Source: Chitinophagaceae bacterium (GTDB lineage Bacteria > Bacteroidota > Bacteroidia > Chitinophagales > Chitinophagaceae). From it: DNA of 12,356 bases. The notes under the pieces are model-generated. The model worked only from the letters and a program-made list of their open reading frames with translations, did not search any database and was not told the DNA's origin. The translations under genes were made by a program, and so were the position numbers. How positions within the stretch are numbered: position 1 is the stretch's first letter; each line of letters opens with the position of its first letter. Below, piece by piece: positions 1 to 5,575 of the stretch. The stretch covers positions 1-12,356 of the forward strand of contig JADYYU010000035.1 in assembly GCA_020853515.1 (NCBI GenBank), given 5' to 3'.

Positions 1-8
1 TACAACAA

Positions 9-16
9 TATTTTTT
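9..16 (+). promoter_or_regulatory. Possible -7 box upstream of the Crp/Fnr gene
   Basis: TATTTTTT matches the Bacteroidota -7 consensus TAnnTTTG at seven of eight positions and would give a leader of roughly 25 bases before the ATG at 46. The -33 region lies outside the window, so this rests on one weak box in an A/T-rich leader. Confidence 0.25.
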
Positions 17-45
17 AAAACAAACAAAACTAAAAAACAAATAAG

Positions 46-669
46 ATGGATGATTTGCGACATATCACCGCCTTTCAAAATTCAGCCGAACTGGTTGAAA
101 AATTATATGAGTTTAGTGTAGCGAAATCGTATCCGGCAGGAAGTATAGTACTGAATGAAAATGCCAATATCCGTGCGATCCCTATTGTGGTTAGCGGTAC
201 CTTGAAGGTGATCAGAACCGAGGAAGACGGACGTGAAATTTTGTTGTATTATATCAAGGCAGGTGAAAGCTGTATTATGTCATTTTTGGGCGGGCTGCAT
301 CACGAAACAAGCAAAGTGAGAGCGGAAGTTGAAGAAGATGCGGAAATATTATTCTTACCGGTTGACAAAGTATCCTTATTTATCAGAGAGTATCCTGAAT
401 GGCTCGACTATATTTTTCGCTTGTATCATAAACGATTTGAAGAATTACTTGAAATTATAAACGCCATCGCATTTAAAAAAGTGGATGAACGCCTGCTTAA
501 CCTGCTGCATAAAAAGGAGGCATTGAATGGCAGCAAAACATTGCTGATAACTCATGAACAACTGGCCAATGAACTAGGCACTGTCAGAGTTGTGGTGTCG
601 CGTCTGTTGAAGCAGCTTGAAGAAAATGGAAGTGTGCGGCTGGGCAGGAATAAAATAGTGCTTCTGTAA
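46..669 (+). CDS. Crp/Fnr-family transcriptional regulator
   Basis: A 207-residue regulator with the normal length and layout of the Crp/Fnr family. A cyclic-nucleotide-binding-type beta-roll spans about residues 15-115 (PAGSIVLNENA, then GTLKVIR and DGREILLYYIKAGESC). A long dimer helix covers about 117-145, and a C-terminal winged helix about 147-207 (ITHEQLANELG as the first helix of the HTH, then VRVVVSRLLKQLE as the recognition helix). There is only one cysteine, C76, so there is no Fnr-type iron-sulfur cluster motif and no intramolecular disulfide switch. In the recognition helix R181 and R186 line up with CRP R180 and R185, but the usual base-contacting Glu is V182. It begins at the only sensible ATG, after an A-rich leader. 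It sits at the head of a sulfur-handling gene run, 61 bases before the exporter, so it is the obvious candidate regulator. The effector is unknown. Confidence 0.93.
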   Translation: MDDLRHITAFQNSAELVEKLYEFSVAKSYPAGSIVLNENANIRAIPIVVSGTLKVIRTEEDGREILLYYIKAGESCIMSFLGGLHHETSKVRAEVEEDAEILFLPVDKVSLFIREYPEWLDYIFRLYHKRFEELLEIINAIAFKKVDERLLNLLHKKEALNGSKTLLITHEQLANELGTVRVVVSRLLKQLEENGSVRLGRNKIVLL

Positions 670-697
670 CTAATGTTGCAATTAAACCAAAACTTAA

Positions 698-713
698 GCT
701 GCATTTTTGCAGC
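698..713 (+). promoter_or_regulatory. Hairpin/palindrome overlapping a possible -7 box before tauE-like gene
   Basis: GCTGCA (698-703) and TGCAGC (708-713) form a perfect 6-bp inverted repeat around TTTT. CATTTTTG at 702-709 fits TAnnTTTG at seven of eight positions, with a TTG at 676-678, although the 23-base spacing is longer than the usual 19-20. It could be an operator over a weak promoter, or simply a small stem in a read-through transcript. Confidence 0.3.
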
Positions 714-730
714 ATTCACTTAAAAATCAT

Positions 731-1525
731 ATGGAAATCGCGGGTTATCTGGCTTCAGTTCTTATTGGTGTTACGCTAGGCCTGATCGGTGGTGGCGGAA
801 GTATACTTACGGTACCTGTGCTGGTGTACTTAATGGGTACTGATGCGATACTGGCAACAACTTACTCGCTTTTTATAGTCGGAGTCACCAGCGCAATTGG
901 ATCACTTTCCTATTTCGGCAAGGGACTCGTAAATGTGAGGACTGCTGTTGTATTCGGTCTTCCTTCAATTACAGCAGTTTTTATTACCAGGGCTTTTATA
1001 CTACCGTCGATACCACCGGAGCTGTTCAGTACAGATTATTTTACCCTTACAAAAAGCAATTTCCTGCTATTACTTTTTGCTTTGCTGATGATCGCTGCCT
1101 CCTATAATATGATTAAGAAGCAAGGGGTTACAGCAGCAGAATCGCAGCAGCAAAAATTTAATTTTCCCATGATACTGGCTGTTGGGGCTATGGAAGGTTT
1201 TTTGACAGGGCTGGTCGGTGCAGGCGGTGGTTTTCTGATCATACCAGCGCTGGTGCTGTTGGGCAAATTGCCCATGAAAGAAGCTGTTGGTACTTCATTG
1301 GTGATTATTGCGGTCAAATCGCTGATCGGATTTACGGGCAGTGTAACTGATGTGCCAATAGAGTGGATGCTTCTTTTTAAAGTCAGCGCATTTGCGGTGA
1401 GCGGCATTTTTATCGGCGTTGCACTTTCAAAAAGGATAGACGGGGCTAAGCTAAAGCCCGCGTTTGGCTGGTTTGTACTGGCGATGGGGCTCTATATTCT
1501 GATAAAGGAAACATTATTCAAATAA
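731..1525 (+). CDS. TauE/SafE-family sulfite/sulfonate exporter
   Basis: A polytopic inner-membrane protein of 264 residues, the usual size for the TauE/SafE family. The family exports sulfite, sulfoacetate and related anions. The two-fold internal repeat is clear: GLIGGGGSILTVPVL at about residues 17-31 and GLVGAGGGFLIIPAL at about 160-174, each opening a bundle of hydrophobic helices. The loop near residues 127-147 is polar and rich in Gln. The ATG at 731 is preferred, because the upstream in-frame codon at 707 is TTG and lies inside a hairpin. Its neighbour downstream makes sulfite and thiosulfate from persulfide, so exporting the sulfite product is the natural role. A TauE homologue also sits in the Staphylococcus aureus cst sulfide operon. 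Substrate specificity is inferred from family and context. Confidence 0.9.
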   Translation: MEIAGYLASVLIGVTLGLIGGGGSILTVPVLVYLMGTDAILATTYSLFIVGVTSAIGSLSYFGKGLVNVRTAVVFGLPSITAVFITRAFILPSIPPELFSTDYFTLTKSNFLLLLFALLMIAASYNMIKKQGVTAAESQQQKFNFPMILAVGAMEGFLTGLVGAGGGFLIIPALVLLGKLPMKEAVGTSLVIIAVKSLIGFTGSVTDVPIEWMLLFKVSAFAVSGIFIGVALSKRIDGAKLKPAFGWFVLAMGLYILIKETLFK

Positions 1526-1536
1526 TTTAGGTCCTA

Positions 1537-1552
1537 TGTGACCAAAGTCACA
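1537..1552 (+). promoter_or_regulatory. CRP-type palindromic operator (TGTGA-N6-TCACA)
   Basis: TGTGAC, CAAA, GTCACA is a perfect 6-bp inverted repeat with a 4-base centre, identical to the consensus of the E. coli CRP site. Its centre (1544.5) lies about 41 bp upstream of the start site predicted from the -7 box at 1574-1581, which is the class II activator position. The regulator encoded at 46-669 is the obvious candidate to bind it, but its recognition helix has Val where CRP has the conserved Glu, so the pairing is inferred. Confidence 0.7.
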
Positions 1553-1573
1553 GTACAATGAAATATGGCAACG

Positions 1574-1581
1574 TATTTTTG
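1574..1581 (+). promoter_or_regulatory. Bacteroidota -7 box for the peroxiredoxin transcript
   Basis: TATTTTTG matches TAnnTTTG exactly, 26 bases before the ATG at 1608. No TTG is found at the expected -33 position; the CRP-type palindrome occupies that neighbourhood instead. This is the expected look of an activator-dependent promoter. Confidence 0.6.
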
Positions 1582-1607
1582 CAATATAAAAATATATAAT
1601 CAAACCA

Positions 1608-2264
1608 ATGGACGCAAACATCCTTAGAAACAACATGCCGGGTATCGGGGAAATGGCTCCTGACTTTGAAGCCTTAACTACGACCGGACCACTCCGATTT
1701 TCAGAATATAATAAGGGAAACTGGGTAATTCTTTTTTCACATCCGGCAGATTTCACACCGGTATGTACGACAGAAATGACAGGCTTTGCCCTGGAACAAG
1801 ATTTTTTCGCGCAGCATAAAACCAAACTTATTGGTTTAAGTATTGACAGCATTCATGCACATATTGCCTGGGTAAATTCCGTGCATGAGAAGACTGGTGT
1901 ATTATTTGCATTTCCGATCATTGCCGATTTAGATATGAAGGTGGCTGCGCTTTATGGCATGGTACAACCCGGTGAAAGTAAAACAGCCGCAGTGCGTGCA
2001 GTATTTATAATCGATCCGGCAGGTATGATCAGACTCATTATGTACTACCCTTTAAACGTGGGCCGAAACATGGAAGAGATAAAAAGGGTGCTGCTGGCCC
2101 TGCAAACTTCAGACGAATACCAGGTGGCCACCCCCCTTAACTGGCAACCGGGCGACAAAGTAATCGTAGGCGCACCGACTACCCTGCAGGGTTTGGCAGA
2201 TCGCAAAGCCGATAAGGTATTGGAACAGACGGACTGGTATCTGGCTAAGAAATCAATCAACTGA
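1608..2264 (+). CDS. 1-Cys peroxiredoxin, Prx6 type
   Basis: A 218-residue thioredoxin-fold peroxidase with the extended C-terminal domain of the Prx6 group. The active site HPADFTPVCTTEM carries P46, T50 and the peroxidatic C53, and the matching arginine is R130 in RAVFIIDP. C53 is the only cysteine in the protein, so there is no resolving cysteine and reduction must come from an external thiol. The C-terminal arm (about 170-218, with WQPGDKVIVGAP) is typical of the family. It has no signal peptide and should be cytosolic. It has its own promoter with a CRP-type operator and lies 48 bases before the persulfide dioxygenase gene. Within a sulfide-oxidation cluster it may remove peroxide formed during sulfide oxidation, or act on hydropersulfides; the second idea is inference. 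Confidence 0.93.
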   Translation: MDANILRNNMPGIGEMAPDFEALTTTGPLRFSEYNKGNWVILFSHPADFTPVCTTEMTGFALEQDFFAQHKTKLIGLSIDSIHAHIAWVNSVHEKTGVLFAFPIIADLDMKVAALYGMVQPGESKTAAVRAVFIIDPAGMIRLIMYYPLNVGRNMEEIKRVLLALQTSDEYQVATPLNWQPGDKVIVGAPTTLQGLADRKADKVLEQTDWYLAKKSIN

Positions 2265-2312
2265 TTAAGTATATTTCAACTATAAAACAATTATTCATTA
2301 AACTGAAAAAAA

Positions 2313-3725
2313 ATGACAATAGAACAAATTTATACCGGATGTCTCGCTCAGGGTGCCTACTACATTACATCCAATGGAGAAGCTGCTATTATTGATCCAC
2401 TGCGCGAAACACAACCCTATCTGCAACGGCTGCAGAAAGATAACGTACAATTAAAATATATTTTTGAAACCCATTTTCATGCCGACTTTGTGAGCGGGCC
2501 TGTAGACCTCAGCCGCAAAACCGGCGCCGCTGTCGTGTACGGACCGAATGCTGCCTGCGAATTTGATTGTATTTCTGCTGAAGACGGACAAGTTTTTTCA
2601 TTAGGAAATGTACAGATCAAAGTATTGCATACACCCGGTCATACCATGGAAAGTTCCTGCTTTTTGCTGGTAGATGAAAAAGGAAAGGAAACTGCTCTAT
2701 TCAGCGGTGATACCTTGTTTCTTGGAGATGTAGGCCGACCTGACCTGGCACAGAAAGCAGCCAACTTAACCAAAGAAGAACTGGCTGGGTTATTATATGA
2801 CAGTTTGTACAATAAAATTCTGCCATTGCCTGATGACGTAACCGTATATCCGGCTCATGGTGCAGGTTCTGCCTGTGGCAAAAATATGATGAAGGAAACG
2901 ATCGACAGTCTCGGCCATCAGAGACTTGTCAATTATGCCTTGCAACAACCGGATAAAGCTTCATTTATCGCTGCGGTAACTGAAGGCCTGTTACCACCAC
3001 CGGGGTATTTCGGAATGAATGTAGCTATGAATAAAAAAGGATATGACTCTTTTGATGATGTATTGAAGCAAGGAATGAAAGCACTCAGCGTGGCAGAATT
3101 TGAGTCTGCGGCTGAAGCAACAGATGCATTGATTTTAGATACCCGCAGTGATAGTGTGTTTGCCAAAGGTTTTATTCCCCAGTCGGTTAATATTGGGCTG
3201 GAAGGTGATTTTGCACCCTGGGTGGGCGCTCTGATTGTTGATGTAAAGCAACCTATTTTGCTGGTTACTGAAATTGGTAAAGAAGAGGAAGCGATTACCC
3301 GCCTGAGCCGGGTTGGTTTTGATCATGTGCTGGGCCATCTGGCAGGTGGTTTTGAAAGCTGGCAAAGAGAGGGAAAGGAAACCGATACTGTTAATCGCAT
3401 AGCAGCAGACCAATTTGCAGCCGAGGTTAAATTTCCTGAAAGTCAGATTATTGATGTACGTAAAGAAAGTGAGTATGCAGCCATGCATATAGAAGGCAGC
3501 AACAGCAAACCACTTGCATATATCAATGAATGGGCGCAACAGATTGACGCCTCACAACATTTTTACCTGCACTGTGCAGGGGGGTACCGGAGTATGATCG
3601 CAGCAAGTATTTTACAGGCCAGGGGCATCAGAAATTTTACAGAAGTAGAAGGCGGTTTTAATGCCATCGCAAAAACCAATGTACCGCAAACAGATTTTGT
3701 CTGTCAAAGTAAAGTGCTCCATTAG
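2313..3725 (+). CDS. CstB-like persulfide dioxygenase-rhodanese fusion
   Basis: A 470-residue cytosolic enzyme with three domains. Residues 1 to about 240 are an ETHE1-type metallo-beta-lactamase fold: H54, H56 and D58 in THFHADFVSG, H106 and H110 in HTPGHT, D133 in SGDTLFLGDVGRPD, and H182. The LGDVGRPD segment is the hallmark of persulfide dioxygenases. Residues about 260-350 form a rhodanese domain with no cysteine in its active-site loop (LLVTEIGKEEEA), so it is catalytically dead. Residues about 362-455 form a second rhodanese domain with C421 in CAGGYRS. The order dioxygenase, pseudo-rhodanese, active rhodanese and the length match S. aureus CstB (about 444 residues), which converts low-molecular-weight persulfides to thiosulfate, with sulfite as the intermediate. 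It is flanked by exporter and thiosulfate-transporter genes. The fold and metal site are clear; the exact substrate is inferred. Confidence 0.92.
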   Translation: MTIEQIYTGCLAQGAYYITSNGEAAIIDPLRETQPYLQRLQKDNVQLKYIFETHFHADFVSGPVDLSRKTGAAVVYGPNAACEFDCISAEDGQVFSLGNVQIKVLHTPGHTMESSCFLLVDEKGKETALFSGDTLFLGDVGRPDLAQKAANLTKEELAGLLYDSLYNKILPLPDDVTVYPAHGAGSACGKNMMKETIDSLGHQRLVNYALQQPDKASFIAAVTEGLLPPPGYFGMNVAMNKKGYDSFDDVLKQGMKALSVAEFESAAEATDALILDTRSDSVFAKGFIPQSVNIGLEGDFAPWVGALIVDVKQPILLVTEIGKEEEAITRLSRVGFDHVLGHLAGGFESWQREGKETDTVNRIAADQFAAEVKFPESQIIDVRKESEYAAMHIEGSNSKPLAYINEWAQQIDASQHFYLHCAGGYRSMIAASILQARGIRNFTEVEGGFNAIAKTNVPQTDFVCQSKVLH

Positions 3726-3780
3726 CATTTTCTGAAGCAGATAATGTAAATTTTCAATCTTCGCACAGGCAGCAAATCAG

Positions 3781-3810
3781 TTGTTAAAATTGCCTGACGC
3801 ATTATTTTTT
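3781..3810 (+). promoter_or_regulatory. Possible promoter for the methyltransferase gene
   Basis: TTG at 3781-3783, a 19-base spacer and TATTTTTT at 3803-3810 (seven of eight to TAnnTTTG) fit the Bacteroidota -33/-7 layout. Transcription would begin near 3815, leaving a leader of about 80 bases and excluding a start codon at 3781. Confidence 0.4.
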
Positions 3811-3834
3811 TCGAAAATGAATACGGTCTGCGCA

Positions 3835-3882
3835 AAGGAGTATTTTGCAGTAAAGGAGGTGAAAACGCAAACAACGAAGGAG
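3835..3882 (+). promoter_or_regulatory. Leader with three AAGGAG motifs and a full-length Shine-Dalgarno match
   Basis: AAGGAG occurs at 3835-3840, 3853-3858 and 3877-3882, spaced 18 and 24 bases. The middle copy lies inside AAAGGAGGTGA (3852-3862), which pairs with the conserved 3' end of 16S rRNA over 11 bases. No ATG, GTG or TTG follows the middle copy at normal distance; the nearest good ATG is at 3898, 16 bases after the last AAGGAG. Bacteroidota rarely use Shine-Dalgarno sequences, so this may be a ribosome-binding control element. All three copies share one frame as AAG GAG codons, so a longer coding reading from 3817 cannot be fully excluded. Confidence 0.35.
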
Positions 3883-3897
3883 TTTTGCAAACCGAAT

Positions 3898-4539
3898 ATG
3901 AAACAATCAATGGACAAAAACAACCATCTTATGCCAACTTATAAAACCGCATCTGATCCGCCTGCTGATCGTGATTTTTGGGATCAGCGCTGGCGAGCAA
4001 ACGAAACCGGCTGGGATCTGGGATATGTCTCACCCGCTATCGAAGCCTATCTTTCACAATATCCTGATAAGCATGCCGCCATCCTGATACCTGGTTGTGG
4101 TAATGCCTATGAAGCAGCCTATTTGATAAAACAGGGATTTACAAATATTACGCTGATTGATATCGCGCCGGCTGCAGTAGAAAAGTTGCAGCATAATTTT
4201 GAAGATACCACCGGAGTAGAAATCGTATGCGGAAACTTTTTTGAACATGCAGGACAATATGATTTGATTATAGAACAAACATTTTTCTGCGCTATACCAC
4301 CACAAAGTCGACCCGAATATGCTGCTAAGGTGGCAGCATTGCTCAGGCCCGGCGGTAAACTGGCCGGAGTTTTGTTTGATACCACATTTGAAAGGCAGGG
4401 ACCACCATTTGGAGGTTCTGCTTCAGAGTACCGTGCAGAATTTGAACCGTATTTTACCATTAAAACCATGGCCCCCTGCATGAATAGCATTGCTCCGCGG
4501 GCCGGAACTGAACTATTTATTAATCTGATAAAAAAATAA
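3898..4539 (+). CDS. TPMT/HOL-family SAM-dependent thiol methyltransferase
   Basis: A 213-residue class I methyltransferase of the thiopurine S-methyltransferase family. Visible motifs are FWDQRW at about 27-32, GW at 38-39, the SAM-binding loop IPGCGNAYEA at about 64-73, the acidic IDIAP strand end, EQTFFCAI at about 126-133, LRPGGKL at about 149-155 and GPPFGGS at about 168-174. EQTFFCAI with GPPF is the pattern of the plant HOL (halide/bisulfide/thiol methyltransferase) branch. In a sulfide-handling cluster the most sensible acceptor is bisulfide or a small thiol, giving a volatile methyl thiol; this is inferred. Start codons are possible at 3817, 3898, 3910 and 3931. The family normally has only about 10-25 residues before FWDQRW, which favours 3898 or later. 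It ends 5 bases before the next gene, so the two are co-transcribed. Confidence 0.85.
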   Translation: MKQSMDKNNHLMPTYKTASDPPADRDFWDQRWRANETGWDLGYVSPAIEAYLSQYPDKHAAILIPGCGNAYEAAYLIKQGFTNITLIDIAPAAVEKLQHNFEDTTGVEIVCGNFFEHAGQYDLIIEQTFFCAIPPQSRPEYAAKVAALLRPGGKLAGVLFDTTFERQGPPFGGSASEYRAEFEPYFTIKTMAPCMNSIAPRAGTELFINLIKK

Positions 4540-4544
4540 ACATC

Positions 4545-4757
4545 ATGAAAAAAAACATGGGCACCACAGACAAACTCGTCAGGATCATCATTGCATTGAC
4601 TATTGCAGTTTTGTATTTCACCAACGTTATTTCCGGTACACTGGCTATAGTGCTGGGATTGCTGGCAATTGTTTTTGCCCTCACCTCGCTCATTAGTTTC
4701 TGTCCGCTGTATCTGCCTTTCGGCATCAGTACCTGCAAACTAAATGAAAAAAAGTGA
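4545..4757 (+). CDS. YgaP-type small membrane protein (DUF2892)
   Basis: A 70-residue inner-membrane protein with two hydrophobic helices at about 10-27 and 30-51. It ends in FCPLYLPFGISTC, with cysteines C53 and C64. This is the membrane module found fused to the rhodanese domain in E. coli YgaP and found alone in many sulfur clusters. Here it stands alone while the rhodanese is encoded upstream, so it may serve as a membrane anchor or sulfur relay for a sulfurtransferase; that role is inference. It starts 5 bases after the methyltransferase gene and is followed by a 247-base gap. Confidence 0.8.
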   Translation: MKKNMGTTDKLVRIIIALTIAVLYFTNVISGTLAIVLGLLAIVFALTSLISFCPLYLPFGISTCKLNEKK

Positions 4758-4808
4758 TTTAGCGTTAAACCTGCAACGGCGTATGCTTTCAGACGGGCAG
4801 TAATTTAT

Positions 4809-4824
4809 TGTGATTCAAATCATC
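4809..4824 (+). promoter_or_regulatory. Second Crp/Fnr-like site, imperfect
   Basis: TGTGAT, TCAA, ATCATC: the inner TGAT/ATCA bases are symmetric about the same 4-base centre as the site at 1537-1552. It keeps a perfect left CRP half (TGTGA) and a right half with two mismatches (TCATC), and it also differs from the Fnr consensus TTGAT-N4-ATCAA by one base per half. Its centre lies about 85 bp before the predicted YeeE transcript start. Confidence 0.4.
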
Positions 4825-4864
4825 AACAACACCATGCACCGGCAAAGGACCGGAATGCGGTTGC

Positions 4865-4895
4865 TTGTAAAATTCCTTTTGCATGATTTGCTTTG
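4865..4895 (+). promoter_or_regulatory. Promoter candidate for the YeeE gene pair
   Basis: TTG at 4865-4867, a 20-base spacer and TTGCTTTG at 4888-4895 (seven of eight to TAnnTTTG) match the Bacteroidota promoter layout. The predicted start near 4901 places a perfect inverted repeat at the very 5' end of the transcript. Confidence 0.4.
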
Positions 4896-4904
4896 TATGA
4901 ATAT

Positions 4905-4940
4905 ATAAATATGAAATTCGTAGTAGAATTTCATATTTAT
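4905..4940 (+). repeat. Perfect 15-bp inverted repeat with 6-base loop
   Basis: ATAAATATGAAATTC (4905-4919) and GAATTTCATATTTAT (4926-4940) are exact reverse complements around GTAGTA. The stem is A/T-rich and no T-run follows, so it does not look like an intrinsic terminator. It lies 64 bases before the YeeE start and just after a promoter candidate, so it could be an operator or a 5' mRNA stem-loop. A smaller repeat, TGTAA-ATGGA-TTACA, follows directly at 4941-4955. Confidence 0.85.
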
Positions 4941-4996
4941 TGTAAATGGATTACAAGTCTCAAAATGAAAAAATTATTTTTAATATAAACAGATAT

Positions 4997-5006
4997 ATTA
5001 CGTAAT
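4997..5006 (+). repeat. 10-bp palindrome overlapping the YeeE start codon
   Basis: ATTACGTAAT is a perfect palindrome whose last two bases are the A and T of the ATG at 5005. It may affect translation start or be chance in A/T-rich DNA. Confidence 0.45.
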
Positions 5007-5565
5007 GGACATATTAAAACAGCCATGGGCCTGGTATGTGGCCGGGCCACTCATCGGACTCATTGTGCCTGCGTTGCTTATACTCGGCAACAAGGCTTTC
5101 GGTATTAGCTCTTCGCTCCGGCATATTTGCGCATCCTGCATTCCTGCCAATATTCCTTTTTTTAAATATGAGTGGAAAAAAGAAATATGGAACTTATTTT
5201 TCGTAGGAGGTATATTGCTGGGCGGAATGATTGCTGTCACTTTTTTAGCAAATACAAACACCCAAATAATCGATCCGCGATTGGCTGCAGAATTAGCTTC
5301 TTACGGGCTGCATGATTACAGTCAGTTAGTGCCGGCAGAACTCATAAATTTGCAATCTGTGTTTACAGTCAAAGGATCGCTGCTGATGATCGGCGGCGGT
5401 CTGCTGGTCGGATTCGGAACCCGCTATGCAGGAGGATGCACAAGCGGACATGCGATCATGGGGCTCTCTAATTTGCAATGGCCTTCGCTGATAGCCACAA
5501 TTTGCTTTATGTGTGGAGGCTTTATTATGGCCAATTTTATATTACCTTTTATTTTGTCACTATAA
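5005..5565 (+). CDS. YeeE/YedE-family thiosulfate transporter, first half
   Basis: A 186-residue inner-membrane protein that matches one half of the YeeE/YedE fold. Hydrophobic segments lie at about 8-28, 63-82, 122-137 and 160-184. The signature GGCTSGHAIMG carries C145, equivalent to the pore cysteine thought to hold thiosulfate in YeeE. A CASC pair (C42 and C45) lies in the segment after the first helix. YeeE proteins import thiosulfate in one chain of about 330-350 residues; here the function is split over two adjacent genes, this one and the next, 10 bases downstream. The gene has its own upstream region with a promoter candidate and inverted repeat. Thiosulfate is the expected product of the CstB-like enzyme, so the pair may move it across the inner membrane; the direction is not known. 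Confidence 0.88.
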   Translation: MDILKQPWAWYVAGPLIGLIVPALLILGNKAFGISSSLRHICASCIPANIPFFKYEWKKEIWNLFFVGGILLGGMIAVTFLANTNTQIIDPRLAAELASYGLHDYSQLVPAELINLQSVFTVKGSLLMIGGGLLVGFGTRYAGGCTSGHAIMGLSNLQWPSLIATICFMCGGFIMANFILPFILSL

Positions 5566-5575
5566 CTTTGTTTTC

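Noticed and set aside
707..730. Earlier TTG start for the TauE/SafE gene
   Set aside because: It adds eight polar residues, uses a TTG codon and lies inside the 698-713 hairpin; the ATG at 731 directly precedes the first helix.
3781..3897. Longer methyltransferase reading from TTG 3781 or ATG 3817
   Set aside because: The added residues match nothing in the family, and the first codon coincides with the -33 part of a promoter candidate. The 3817 start remains possible, though less likely.
4836..4858. GCACCGG / CCGG(AA)TGC hairpin as a terminator after the DUF2892 gene
   Set aside because: The stem is short and bulged and is not followed by a T-run; it may be a weak attenuator at most.
5513..5575. 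Earlier start for the YeeE second half
   Set aside because: It would overlap the upstream YeeE gene by about 50 bases in another frame, and the extra residues are a shadow of that gene.
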